From assembly GCA_026545765.1 (NCBI GenBank), contig CM048843.1, positions 11,989,501-12,053,500 of the forward strand: a DNA stretch of 64,000 nucleotides, given 5' to 3'. The stretch comes from Plantago major. Taxonomy: Eukaryota; Streptophyta; Magnoliopsida; Lamiales; Plantaginaceae. This document shows positions 12,180-22,900 of the stretch, piece by piece. The notes under the pieces were generated by a model. That model saw only the letters and a list, made by a program, of their open reading frames with translations, was not told where the DNA came from and searched no databases. Position 1 is the stretch's first letter. Each line of letters opens with the position of its first letter. Made by a program: the position numbers and the translations under genes.

Positions 12180-14147
12180 TTATGAGGAAACAAGATTTAT
12201 AAGTATAAAATTTTTCACAAGGTAAGAGTTAAACCAGTCATTTAACTGAGCAGTTTTAGGCTGATTGGTCTCTGGAACTTGTGACCTTTCTATACATTGG
12301 TCGTCTTGTCCCAGTGCAGTTTCTTTGTTTAAAGTTTCTGGTACTTCACACCTTTCCTGAGTATGCAACTCAGTTGCCTCCCCTGGTTGATCATTCTGAG
12401 TAGATGTCTCAGTTTGATCCCTCTCATTGAGTTGGGGAACCTGCTCATTCACAGGATTTTCTTCAGCATACTGTATTGCTGGTAATTCGAAATGGAGTTC
12501 ATTTACCATTTCATCAACCACTTGTGGCTGTTGTGGTTGTTGTGTTTGTGGTTGTTGTGGTTGTCTGGAAGCAGAAGATTGATCAGTAGAATGTTCTTCC
12601 AGATTTTTAGATGTGGCATTTCCATCAGCATCTGCCAGCACTAAAATACCACTCATCAGGGCTTTTTGAAGTTGTGCAAGAGAGACATTCCCTGATGATG
12701 TGTTTGCACCAACAACCTTTGCTATAGTTTTAGCAACCTGTGGTGTAGGTTCTTCTTCAGATACCTTATCACCAGTTACTTTTTCAGTAACCTTAGCCCT
12801 CTTTGTTCTTTCTAGGACTTGAGAGATGACTAGTTCATCATCTTCATCGTCAGAGCTCTCATCAGCATTGGGAACTGATTGATCCATTACTCCTGCGGTT
12901 TCTGCAGATGGGGCTTGGTGTTTTTCACCACTCTTGGCAGCATTTATGAGTTCATCAGCAAGGCTTTCTGCATTAGTCGCAACATTTCTGAAAGCACTTT
13001 CTCTTGCTGAGTCTACTTGTTCAGTAGTTGATAACTCTTTTGCAGCATTGATGAGTTCATCTGCCATGCTTGTAGATAACTGAGAATTGACAACCTCTTT
13101 GGGTTTGTCTTCTGATTTGCCAGCAGATTTCTTTCTTGAAGTTCTGGGCTTCTTGGCCGCAACCTTTTCTTCAGATATCTTTTCAGATTTTCGCTTCTTA
13201 GGACCTTTCTAAGACCCAGTAACCTTTTTCATCAGATTTGTATACTCATATTTATAGAGTAAGTTACTGTTGGCTATTTCAGCCGTCTCTCTGAGCTCAA
13301 TGCCAAGCTTTTCCAGCAAGTAGCATATCTTCAGACCATAACCTACTGTGGCCTTTGGCTCAGCTAGTCCTTTGACAATCTTAGGCTCGAAGCCTTGAAT
13401 CTTCTTCACAAACTTCAGAAAGGCGTACTTTCCCCAGTTAAAAGGGTTTTCCAGCCTTTTGTCTTGTTGATTCAGCAAGAACATCATCATCCACCGTTCT
13501 TGGCTTATCTGGTCAGCACCTCGTTGTAGACCATCAAAGCATCTGTGAAGAATGCAAGCCAGTACATCCCAGTGAACCAACAGATGTCTGGTTCGGATGT
13601 CAGCAAGCTTGAACTCAGTGGGTGTATCTGATTTTTCAAGATCACACACGTCACTGTAAAGTTCTTTAACACCTTCAAGGAGTTCCTCATCCTTGGTGTT
13701 TATTTCAAAATCCTTTCCAAGATTTTGAACCTCAAACAACTTACAGAAAGTTGTTAAGTCCAGAAGGATTTCCTTTCCTTGGACTGAGGTTTTGATAGAC
13801 ACTATTTCAGTGCCTTCAGAAACACAAGAAATAATCCTGGAGTTGTTGTAAAATTCCAACACATCGAGTGATGAAATTCCACTTGGGCGAGCAGATAGAA
13901 AACCCTTGATTTGTACCTTTTCAAGCATGTCAAGAATCAATTTTCTATCAGTTTGGTTCTCTATTGCAGCAGAGAGGTATTCCTCAACCATGGCACCACC
14001 CCAAATCATTCTGTGACTTGAAGTCCAATGGTCAGGATTAAAAATTCCTACCAGTCGGTTGTTCACAATAACCAACTCTGGTGCTTGCTTTTCAGCAGTA
14101 CCAGTGGAGGATTGGGATTTCTGTGTTGAAGAGTTCTTGGAGGCCAT
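12180..14147 (-). CDS. Extra ORF of the Copia element, N-terminal exon (two frames split by TAG)
   Basis: ATG at 14147 opens a 312-codon frame (MASKNSSTQKSQSSTGTAEK...). It contains VNNRLVGIFNPDHW, VQIKGFLSARPSGISSLDV, LEFYNNSRIISCVSEGTEI and WDVLACILHRCFDGLQRGAD. It ends at TAG 13209-13211 but the same frame continues for about 343 codons with a basic GPKKRKSEKISEEK stretch, two ADELINAAK repeats, an acidic DESSDDEDDE segment and a Gln/Pro run. A donor-like GTGAAA follows near 12210. No RT, integrase or protease motif is present. The N-terminal pattern resembles ORFs found 3' of pol in Copia elements of other asterids, sometimes called env-like; this is from memory. I saw no signal peptide or strong membrane segment, so an envelope role is not supported. 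Confidence 0.6.
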
Positions 14148-14337
14148 CTCTTTATATAGTGTAGGGATTTGAAATTGGTGTTTGAAAGAGATTTGATTCA
14201 GTGATTCTTTTCAGAAAAACTTAATCTTGATTTGCAGAGATTGTAGAGGGTTTGTAGAGAATCAAGAGAAGGATTTGCTATTTTTGTGCAAGATGAATTT
14301 TCGGATTAGGCAAAAGTGATTTCATTTGCCAAAATCC

Positions 14338-14345
14338 TATATATA
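14338..14345 (-). promoter_or_regulatory. Candidate TATA box for the extra Copia gene
   Basis: The minus strand reads GCTATATATATAGG about 190 bases upstream of the ATG at 14147, inside the retrotransposon and downstream of RNase H. It is the only plausible core promoter close to the extra gene. Prediction only. Confidence 0.4.
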
Positions 14346-14996
14346 TAGCAGTTGAATCCCAACAGACAAATACATACAAATTGATTTTGTGTGTACGTAT
14401 CTGTGATTTGCAAGCAGGCGTGAGCAAAAGCTAGTTCGGCATTAAATGCTTAGTGGGCCATGTCTGAATTTTAACAACACTATTTACTGTGAATTAATTT
14501 CCACCGTACAGATCAATCGCTTAATTTCATCGAGGGTCACCATTGCTTCTTCAGCAATGATCACAATCAACAAGTGTAATTGTGCCCATTTAATGAATTT
14601 TGGCGACTTGCTATCTGAATCACAATTCTGTATGACCAAGGACACTGTTCGCATCTGAATCTGTCTTATACTTAGGATTTTTCCAAGTTTTTCATCAAGA
14701 TACAAATAATGCGAGTTTCAGAGTAGTTATTGCAGATAGTTATACTATTCTCTTTTGTGTTCCCGTTTATAGAGTGATTCGGATATCGAGTTCCGTCTCG
14801 AGATCTTAAGCTATCTTTTGCTCTTTAGCCTTTTGACTTACGGATACCGTTCAGATTTCTCTTTTCTCTTTTACGGATACCCATTCGGATATCTCTTCTC
14901 TGGTTGCCGTTCGGATACCTCCTCTTTAGATGCCCGTTCGGATACGAACTCTTTGGTTCATTGGTAGTTCCATTAGTCCAAGACTATGTCTTAAGG

Positions 14997-15459
14997 CTAA
15001 GAATCTACTTTCTTGTAGTGGCTTAGTGAAGATATACGCAAGTTGGTCTTGATGCCAATCTTGAGTATCTCTATATTGCCCTTTTCAACATGGTCTGATG
15101 AAGTGATGTCTAACATAAATGTGCTTTGTTGTGGCATGAAATTTAGGATTCGGTGTAATCGCAATAGCACTTGTGTTGTCACAGAAAATGGGAGTTTTCT
15201 TCTCATCGAGTCCATAGTCTTTAAGTTGTTGTTGTATCCACAGAATTTGTGTTGCACAACGGTGACAATATATTCAGCCTACGTGGTAGAAGTTGCAATT
15301 GAGTTTTGCTTCTTTCTAAACCATGAGATAAGTCTAGTACCTAAACCGACAAGTTCACGAGGTGCTTTTCCTATCAGCGTTGATCCGGCATAATCGTCTC
15401 GAGTACCCAACTAAACTCAATCCACTTTCTTTAGGATACCACAATCCTACATCTCGTAC
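14997..15459 (-). pseudogene. Copia RNase H remnant
   Basis: Minus-strand fragments correspond to Copia RNase H: a segment opposite 15300-15400 with APRELVGLGTRLISWF-like sequence, and a tail with SDHVEKGNIEILKIGIKTNL. They are in different frames, so the domain is frameshifted. Confidence 0.6.
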
Positions 15460-16446
15460 CTATACATACCTTAATATTTTCATAGCAATGTTGTAGTGTG
15501 TTTGCATTGGATTTGTCTGAAATCTAGCACATACTCCAACAGCATATTGAATATCAGGTCTACTTGCAGTGAGGTAAAGTAGTGAACCTATCAATTTCCT
15601 ATACTTATGTTCTTCAACACTCTTATCTGATTCAGTATAGGTCATTTTGGTTCCAATGCTCATAGGTATCTTAGCATTCTTTTCAGAAGGCTTAAGATTG
15701 AATTTTGTGAGCATATCTTTTGCATACTTTGTTTGACTAATGAATATTCCATCATTGAGTTGCTTGACTTGCAATCCTAGGAAATAATTCATTTCTCCCA
15801 TCATGCTCATCTCAAACTTGCTTTTCATGAGATTTGCAAAGTCATTACAAAGTTGCTTGTCCTTAGATCAAAATATGATGTCATCAACATATACTTGAAC
15901 TAAGAGTAGTTTTCCATCATGATTTAAGGTAAATAAAGTTTTATCAACTTCACCTTTCATGAAACCACTTTCCAGAAGGTATTTGGCCAAAGTGTCATAC
16001 CATGCTCTTGGAGCCTGTTTCAGTCCATACAGAGCTTTCTGTAGTTTATAGACCATTCTACTTTCTGAGGAAACTTCAAAGCCAGGTGGTTGCTCAACAT
16101 AAACTTCTTCTACAAGTTCTCCGTTTAAGAATGCACTTTTGACATCCTTCTGATAAACTTTGAAATCTTTATGAGCTGCAAAGGCTAGAAAGAGTCTTAT
16201 TGCATCCAATCTGGCAACTGGTGCATATGACTCGTCAAAATCTAAGTCTTCAGTCTGAGTAAATCCCTTGGCAACCAATCTTGCTTTGTTTCTGGTTATT
16301 TCACCAGATTCATTCATCTTGTTTCTGAAAACCCATTTAGTTCCAATCACAGATATTCCTTCTATAAATGGAACTAGTTTCCAGACTTTGTTTCTCTCAA
16401 ATTGATCCAATTCTTCTTGCATTGCAGAGATCCAGTCTTGGTCTCC
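15460..16446 (-). pseudogene. Copia reverse transcriptase with one nonsense codon
   Basis: One frame runs through [66 protein letters not shown] and the catalytic [13 protein letters not shown] at 15868-15870 replaces the glycine codon usual after IIF, and the frame then continues through MMGEMNYFLGLQVKQL and SLLYLTASRPDIQYAVG to about 15460. All RT core blocks are present. A single substitution explains the break. Confidence 0.9.
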
Positions 16447-17574
16447 TTATGCTTCTTCTATATTTTTAGGTTCAATATTCGAGATGAAACATCCAAAGAG
16501 AGATTTAGCATTTTCAGCTACTGCTCTCCTAGTCCTAACACCCTGATTAATTGGTCCAATTATATCCTTTGTAGGATGATCTTTGATCCATCTCATCATA
16601 GGTTTAGTGCTAGTAGGATCAATATCCAAGTGATCAGAATGTGAATCACTAAGATTTTGATTTGATACTTTTTCAGTATCTGAGATATCTGACATATGGG
16701 AAATGTCATGGATATCTGACACTTTTTCAGTGTTAGAGATATCTGGAACATGCATTTCAGCATTCTTATTTTCAGATAGTTGATGTTGTATACCTTTGCA
16801 GGTACAAAACTCCTTTATGTACTGGTTGACAAACTCAGTACCATAGTCTGTTCTGATTGCAGATACCTTGTCATTTTTCATGACTTCAAGTTTTTTCAGC
16901 AAGTTTGGTATCTCCACCCTGGCATCAGATTTGTGTTTCAGAAAGACAACCCAAGTGAATCTTGAGAAGTCATCTACAACAACCAGACCATACTTCTTTC
17001 CTGCATAACTAGTTACAGATGATTCAAAAAGATCCATGTGTAAAAGTTGCAGTGGTCTAACACTAGAGTGTCTGATTTTGGACTTGAAAGAGATCTTAGA
17101 TTGTTTCCCCATCTGACAGGCAGAACAGATACCATCCTTTCTGAAAGATGTTCTGGGAAGGCCAACCACTAACTCTTTCTTGGCAAGTTTACTCAGAGTT
17201 TTGAAGTTCAAGTGACTCATTCTTTTGTGCCATAACCAGTGCTCTTCTGTGTGACCAGATTGACTCACCATGAGACATTCTTCAGTTGTGGCAGATGCCC
17301 AATCGGCAACATAAACACATCCTTTCCGCCGACCAACTAAGACTGTCTGCTTTGACTCATTGTCAATTAGTTTGCAGTATTTAGCTTTGAATTTTATAGT
17401 AAAACCTTTGTCTGCAAACTGGCTTATGCTAAATAGATTATATTTCAAATCATTAACATGTAATACGTCAGTGATTGTTAAAGTCCCCAATTTGACGTTG
17501 CCAAATCCCAGAGAGGGATTTAATTCTCCAAAGAAATCTGATATCTGGTCCTGTGTTGCAAGCTTTGTAATCAA
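16447..17574 (-). pseudogene. Copia integrase with internal deletion
   Basis: The frame shows the pre-integrase zinc region (HKRMSHLNFKTL ... CSACQMGKQ, an H-H-C-C arrangement) and the first two catalytic acidic residues (LLHMDLFESS, then SAIRTDYGTEFVNQYIKEF). After GIQHQLS the expected NGVVERKN segment with the catalytic glutamate is absent. Sequence jumps into a Ser/Asp-rich linker containing repeated SDISDTEKVS-like units, then IDPTSTKPMMRWIKDHP, the usual pre-RT region. The frame ends at TAA (16447-16449), after which the same frame continues into RT. Integration in trans only would be possible. Confidence 0.85.
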
Positions 17575-17659
17575 CCAGATTTGCTTTTTCTCCTGTCATG
17601 TGCTTTCCGCATCCACTATCAAATAGCCATTGTGCTTTAGTCCAGGAAGCATTCTGCAC
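17468..17659 (-). pseudogene. Copia protease active-site region
   Basis: The frame contains WLFDSGCGKHMTGEKANL. The DSG triad plus CGKHMTG is the Copia aspartic-protease active site. The frame then shifts: downstream pol is read in the frame of 17574, so a single indel near 17560-17575 separates protease from integrase. Confidence 0.8.
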
Positions 17660-19080
17660 ACAACATGAAACAGGAGATTAGGTTCTCATATCTTTGATGG
17701 AACCGTCAGAATTAAAAGTTCTTCCAGTAGGAATCCATTTTTGTATGAATTTCTTTGAAATATGCTTTTGTCTGACAGGAACGTAAGGAGGAATTCTATT
17801 TGAATGAATGTTATCATTAGTAAAAATTATTTTCTTCCTTGGTGTGTTCCTAGGTGCTCCATATGATGCTTTCAGATACCTGTCAGGTTTCTGAGTTTGC
17901 TTTTCAGCAAACTTATTCTAGCCCTGGCATTCAGATTTTCAGTGGCTTGATTTAACTTCCACTTCTGATAATTGCTTTGAGCAATTCTAGCTTTCAGCCA
18001 TCGTTCTTGCTCCTGCTTGTACTCATGAGCAAGTTGTTTTCCGATGCCTTTGTAGCCAATACTGCTTTGAGCACTTGAAGCTATCTCGAGATCTTTTCTC
18101 GACTTTTGCTAGTCTCTGGTTGGTCCAATTTCTTTCCAGAAAAAGTGACATGGGAGAATTTGCCAGCTCCTGCAATTCTTCCTTTTTGAGAGACATAGCA
18201 CTGTGGGTCTTTACACTTTTCAGTGTTGTGTTTCTTTTCAGAGACGTACCCAACAGTTTTGTTTTTGACTTGTTTTTCCCACAAAGGTTTAGTCGCAACT
18301 GCCTTTCCTTTGTCAACAATCTTTGTCTTTTCACCGATACTATAGATTGCATGGGAACCGTCTTGCTGAGTACTTACAAATGTTCTTTTCTCCTTACTCT
18401 TATTGAGTGATAGAACAATCATGTGTATTCACCAAGTCCTTTCTTTTCCGAAGGATCTCTTAAGTAAGATTGTACTTGAAGAGTGTCACTAGCTTTGGCA
18501 TAAGATTGAAAACATAATTCTTTCTTCTTGAGTTCCTTGTTCTCGTAAAGAAGATCTTCATAATTCTTTCAGAACTACCATTGCTTCTTCATGTGACTTT
18601 TAGCCTCGGATATCCGAGCTTTGAGAGATGCATTTTCAGCATCCTTTCTCTCGATTCTTTAACTAATTGAGAATTTTCCTTTTCAAGAGAATTCTTTTCT
18701 TCTTCAAGGTTTTCGCTCTAGCTTCGGATCATTAGAAATTCTCTTTCATAGATGTCAAGTTCTTTCACGAGATTTTCTAGATTTTTATTTCCTCTTCATC
18801 ACTTTCATAAGTGTAGCAAGAAGTATGTATTACCTCATCAGCCATAAGAGCTTTTCTATGTTGGAGATGTCGGACCGTCAATTTCAAAGAACTCCACACA
18901 TTTCATTCTTCTTGAGGTCAAGTCGATTATATCATGAGTAACTCCACATAATTACGGTGATGGTAAGGTTGAGTCATCTGAATTGTCATCTTGAATCTGT
19001 CTCAACGTCTAGAGCATCCATTGAATTTGATTTTATTTCTTTCTTGATTAACAAAGCTTTCGCTTCTTACGAAGATTCTT
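17660..19080 (-). pseudogene. Degenerate Gag-Pol linker of the Copia element
   Basis: Several short minus-strand frames remain, the longest at 18081-18422 (KAVATKPLWEKQVKNKTVGY, then a Lys/Ser-rich stretch). They carry no recognised domain and are interrupted by frameshifts. Position between the zinc knuckle and protease suggests the variable region that Sirevirus-type elements carry before PR. Function not inferable. Confidence 0.45.
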
Positions 19081-19407
19081 CTATTTTCTTGTCGCTTTGT
19101 CCTTAGTTTGTTGAGGCGGACAATCCTTCTTGAAGTGGCTGTTTACGACAATAGAAAGCAGATATCGTTTCAATTTACTTCCTCGACATGATGCTTTCGA
19201 AATGGCTTGTTCAAATGAGCTTTGCATATTTTTGTACTGGTGATAGTTTGAGCCTAGATGCTTTTTCAGCTTCTCTTTAGCTTTTCTTCTCTCAATTTCT
19301 CGATTGACAAATTTGCTCATTTGCTTTGCAGCAAGAGCATCCTCAGTCTCCTCCTTGCTTTTCTTCTTTTCAGAAGTTCCTTGAGTAACTAGAGCAACAT
19401 TCTGCAA
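19081..19407 (-). pseudogene. Copia gag C-terminus with broken zinc knuckle
   Basis: The frame encodes SKFVNREIERRKAKEKLKKH and then HFKKDCPPQQTKDKATRK. The second segment is the end of a CCHC zinc knuckle. The upstream cysteines are still visible in the DNA (around 19145-19170) but in a different frame, so a small indel has broken the nucleocapsid domain. Confidence 0.65.
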
Positions 19408-19410
19408 CTT

Positions 19411-20142
19411 TTAAGTTGTTTGTTCTCTCTGAGTTGTCTCATAGTCAACAGTAGCAAGATGAGAGAAAAGTTCCACTGGAGTGATATTTGGCATACCTTG
19501 GTTAAAATAAAAGAATTTAGTATGCTCCCAGTTGTGGTTAAGACTTCTGACAATAGTCTTAATCTTTTCTGACTGAGAGTATCTGTTGCTTTCCCCAAGT
19601 GCTGCCATATCACTCATGAGAGTGGTAAACCTGAAATCAAGTTCTTCCAGAGTTTCAGTGGGACCTTGTTTGAAATTTTGAAATTTCAACTTTAGAACCT
19701 CGAACTTGTTTTCCTTGGTTTTCTCAGTTCCGGCACAGATTTCTTCAATCAGTTGCCAGGCAACTTTCGCCGTTTTAGCACCCCACAGTTTACACTGTAT
19801 GTGCTCTGGTGTCGATCTGATGATGATGTTACGAGCTTGACCATCCAGTCGATTCCTCTTGGCATCTTCCGATGTCCAGAGTTCTCTGGGCTTTGGTTCA
19901 TAAATAACTTGACCAGTAGATCTTCCACTAGTTGACGCATCTGTTTGTGAAGATCCTTCGCTTTGATCTCTGTCTCTTCCACTCGAAACCTCCATGACTT
20001 GCTTAAGTTGTTGAATGACTATTGGGCCATTCTTTATTACTTCGATCATCTCGTCACTTATGGCTTCAAGGTGGAGCATCATGTTATTTTTCCATTTCTC
20101 GTAGTTCTCTGGTTTGAGAACGGGTGCATCACTCAGAGACAT
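19411..20142 (-). CDS. gag: Copia gag, N-terminal part
   Basis: The open frame begins MSLSDAPVLKPENYEKWKNN, about 105 bases after the primer site. It contains LWGAKTAKVAWQLIEEICAG and LKFQNFKQGPTETLEELDFR, the pattern of Copia Gag (UBN2-type domain) that forms the retrotransposon capsid. I chose the ATG at 20142 rather than 20163 because homologous Gag starts just before the LKPENYEKW motif. The frame stops at 19411, short of the nucleocapsid zinc knuckle, which continues in another frame. Gag is about 244 codons here, shorter than intact Gag, so it is probably frameshifted. Confidence 0.8.
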   Translation of the reverse strand: MSLSDAPVLKPENYEKWKNNMMLHLEAISDEMIEVIKNGPIVIQQLKQVMEVSSGRDRDQSEGSSQTDASTSGRSTGQVIYEPKPRELWTSEDAKRNRLDGQARNIIIRSTPEHIQCKLWGAKTAKVAWQLIEEICAGTEKTKENKFEVLKLKFQNFKQGPTETLEELDFRFTTLMSDMAALGESNRYSQSEKIKTIVRSLNHNWEHTKFFYFNQGMPNITPVELFSHLATVDYETTQREQTT

Positions 20143-20245
20143 ACCTGCACACTTAACACACAAATTAAATAGTCCTCAAAAGTGGACAAAGTTCCTTCAC
20201 CTATCTGGGGATCTAGGTTCAGTGCAGAAGGCCGGTGAACCTCCT

Positions 20246-20257
20246 GCTCTGATACCA
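20246..20257 (-). promoter_or_regulatory. Copia primer-binding site (initiator tRNA-Met type)
   Basis: The minus strand reads TGGTATCAGAGC two bases inside the 5' LTR. This is the usual plant Copia primer site complementary to initiator tRNA-Met. Confidence 0.9.
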
Positions 20258-20259
20258 CT

Positions 20260-21946
20260 TGTTGGTCCAGATAACGGCAAAGTAAAAGACTAGGGGGGGG
20301 GGTGAATAGTCTTTTAAAACTTTTGTCGATAAAAACTATTTCTCAGATATCTGAAAGATATCTGATACTTAGAATCAGAGCGCGAAAGACTTAATCAAGA
20401 TAAGTGCAGAAACAGTTAATATGTGTGTGTGTGTGTTGCTGAAATGTAAATACAGAAAGGTAAATAACATAGCAAGTATAGTGGTATCTGGAGGTGGCGT
20501 AATCCTCCAACTAATCCACTTCGGTCTATCAGAGACCTAGAATTCACTAGAACAGATAATTGAGTTCTCCTTACAATAATCCTATTCTAAGATTCTTAAC
20601 AATTGGTTCCCAACCAAATGTTCCCCCTGAGTTGTTCCCCGGCTTTCACTGCCAAGTACTTCCTATACTAAAAAACCTTTGAGTTATTCCTTAGTTTCCC
20701 AAATCAAGTACTTCCTATACTCCGATAACCTTGGAGTTATTCCCTGATTTTTCAAACTAAGTACTTCCTGTACTCCACGCCAGTTATGGTGTTGATTTTG
20801 GTTTGAGTTTTCAAATGAGCTTCTTTAATAACTTATTCAGTTATTCAGATAGCTCTGTGAATCAAGGTACTTAATACACTTTACAGCGTATGGTATCTTG
20901 TTCGATTTTACTGACCCAAGTCTTATGATATCTGTTCAAGAGAATGAATCTCAGATAGTTGATCTTTTGATTCAACTCCTTCACAGATAGCTTTGCTTGT
21001 TTAGGATCAGGACACTTAGAACTTCAGTGTTTACTCAAGATCAAAAGCTTTGGTCGCAACAGAAAGCTTTGTGAGTAAGTAAGTTGCTTTGAGAGAGTAA
21101 GATGTTCAGCGTATGTCATGTGTCTAAGGTGTCTTCTCAAGCAGTCTAAGTGTTGATATTTATAGATGAATTTGAGTGCCATTTGAAAAGTATCCGTTGG
21201 GCTCAAATTCAAACTATCGATATCTGTGTATAGTACTGTAGCAGGTTTTGTCTTCTTCTCAGAAGCTGCCGTTGCTTTTATTCAGACATCTCTGTCCGTG
21301 CATTAAATGCATTGTACTATACTCTTTGTCCTGTAGTGTCAACGGAACTATGCTTTATATCAGAGACTAGTGTTATCTGATTCTTTGCACGTCCTTATCT
21401 TCAATCTTCAGATACCACTTGTATTTATTGAAACAACTTTGTTTGCAATATATATGTTTCTTTTTTTCAGAAACGTGGTTAAAGCTCAAGGTATCTGAGT
21501 ATAGATATCTGTGGACACTTTACTTGTTTTCAGATATGTCTCTTATTTCTCAGATATCTCTTGTGACACAGTTTGTTTGAAACTATTCGTGTCTTCAAGA
21601 TATCTGGCTAAGATATCTGAACAACAGATTCAGTAATCTTGTGCAGTTTTCTTCAAGTCTTCAATGTCGTTGAGCTTTCTGCCTGGATGTCTTCTTCTTG
21701 GTCTTCTCTTCATAAAATAAAAATTACATTTTGAGACCTAACATCCTATACAAGATTAGCTAGACTATCATACTTAGTGGGTTTCCTCTTTTACAATGTT
21801 CAAGTGAACCAAGAGTACTAATCACCTTTCTGAGACTAAGATAAGTCATCATGTTGCTGATCAAAACTAAACAGATATTCTTTACAAAATATCTAACAAA
21901 ATTCCTAACAAATTTCTCAAGAAATTTCCCAACAAATTTCCCAACA
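20260..21946 (-). repeat. Copia 5' LTR (right copy)
   Basis: This is the same sequence as the left LTR. Its terminus (outer end) carries an extra 12-bp AATTTCCCAACA compared with the left copy. Its inner end abuts the primer-binding site. Confidence 0.9.
21157..21164 (-). promoter_or_regulatory. TATA box of the Copia 5' LTR
   Basis: TATAAATA on the minus strand, also conserved at 7430-7437 in the other LTR. Position and orientation fit the element's genomic-RNA promoter. No transcript evidence. Confidence 0.55.
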
Positions 21947-21951
21947 TAACT
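21947..21951. repeat. Right target-site duplication TAACT of the Copia element
   Basis: TAACT follows the right LTR terminus CCCAACA and is identical to 6470-6474. Confidence 0.85.
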
Positions 21952-22540
21952 CATGAAGTCTATTATATAGATTAGGATGGTGAAATATTTAAATAAATGA
22001 TAATCTAGGACAAAGCGGTAAAAATGTATACTTTTGGTGGAAATGTATGAAAAATTGGTAAAAAGATGTAACAATATGTTTTTTAATTATTTGGTTGTGG
22101 TACCTTCCTACCTCATGGTTTTTTAATTTTAGTGGTAAAATGTTTAATTTGTGTTTAAAATTGAAATAGTTTATTATTTTTGTTGGGTGTTGAGTAGCTT
22201 CCTTTTTTAATTAATGTATGAAGTTCTGTGGGCGATTAAAAATGTATGCAGGGGACGGAGGTAGTAATGTATGAAGTTCTATGATACGATTAAAAATGAC
22301 AAATGTATGAAATTATACAGAACGCATGGAGTACGATATTAGTCGTGTTCAAGAATCGTAAACAAATAGAGAGGCTCATACCCTTGCCAACCAACAACTC
22401 CAATTCCTGGTCCAAATAGGTCCTTATAGGTGGGTCTAAATATTAGTCCACCTAAGGATCCTTAAAAAGTTACAAGTCTAAATTGATCATGATTGGATGA
22501 AACTTCCATGTTTTTAAATTCGTATATTTCTATCTAAACT
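21952..22540. other. AT-rich spacer with degraded MITE-like and duplicated segments
   Basis: Includes 22132-22231, a diverged direct copy of 6193-6300, and a short GGGGACGGAGGTAGTAATG MITE-end-like motif near 22252 next to repeated AATGTATGAA words. No gene. Confidence 0.4.
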
Positions 22541-22547
22541 TGGTGAC

Positions 22548-22900
22548 ATGTGTTGTATGTCATTCATTTTTTCAGTTATATACGCCATCAAGTTTCAAAA
22601 GCGAGGTCTCTTACATGCCTACATATTAGTCTTTCTTAAAGTTGAAGATGATGATATAATTAAACGCCACATTAATGACTATATATGTGATGAGCAGCCC
22701 GACAAAGACACCAAACCTGTGTTATACGAGGTTCTTGCAAACAATGGTGCATGGTCCTAGCGGTCCGACAAAAGCTACTACTCCGTGCATGGAAAATAAT
22801 GTATTCACAATGTTTTCCTAAAAATTTCATCATGCATTTATTTTCAAGAAATAAATTTGAAAAGATTCAACGGGATTCTTTCTTGTGGTTTGGAATAATG
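22548..22900 (+). pseudogene. Helitron Rep/helicase-like fragment
   Basis: The plus-strand frame reads YAIKFQKRGLLHAYILVFLK...DEQPDKDTKPVLYEVLANN, matching the Helitron replication-initiator N-terminal region, which normally carries EFQKRGLPHAH and a PDKE...LYE block. After a frame change the DNA encodes VHGPSGPTKATTPCMEN, equivalent to the usual HGPCG...PCM segment. The second histidine of the H-hydrophobe-H nickase motif is tyrosine here. It is a short, frameshifted relic. Confidence 0.75.

Larger units (their letters stand above)
6475..21946 (-). mobile_element. Ty1/Copia LTR retrotransposon, Sirevirus-like, full length but inactivated
   Basis: This is a 15.5-kb element with 1.7-kb LTRs and a perfect 5-bp target duplication TAACT (6470-6474, 21947-21951). 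A TGGTATCAGAGC primer site lies next to the right LTR and a purine-rich tract next to the left LTR, so it is transcribed on the minus strand. The order is gag, protease, integrase, reverse transcriptase, RNase H, which is the Copia order. About 6 kb of further coding sequence lies between RNase H and the 3' LTR, which is why I place it near the Sirevirus/SIRE-Maximus group. Two in-frame stops in pol (TAA 16447, TGA 15868), frameshifts and a missing integrase segment make it non-autonomous. Confidence 0.92.

Noticed and set aside
12180-14147. Retroviral-type envelope protein
   Set aside because: No signal peptide, no strong membrane segment, no Cys-rich surface domain; acidic and basic low-complexity regions instead.
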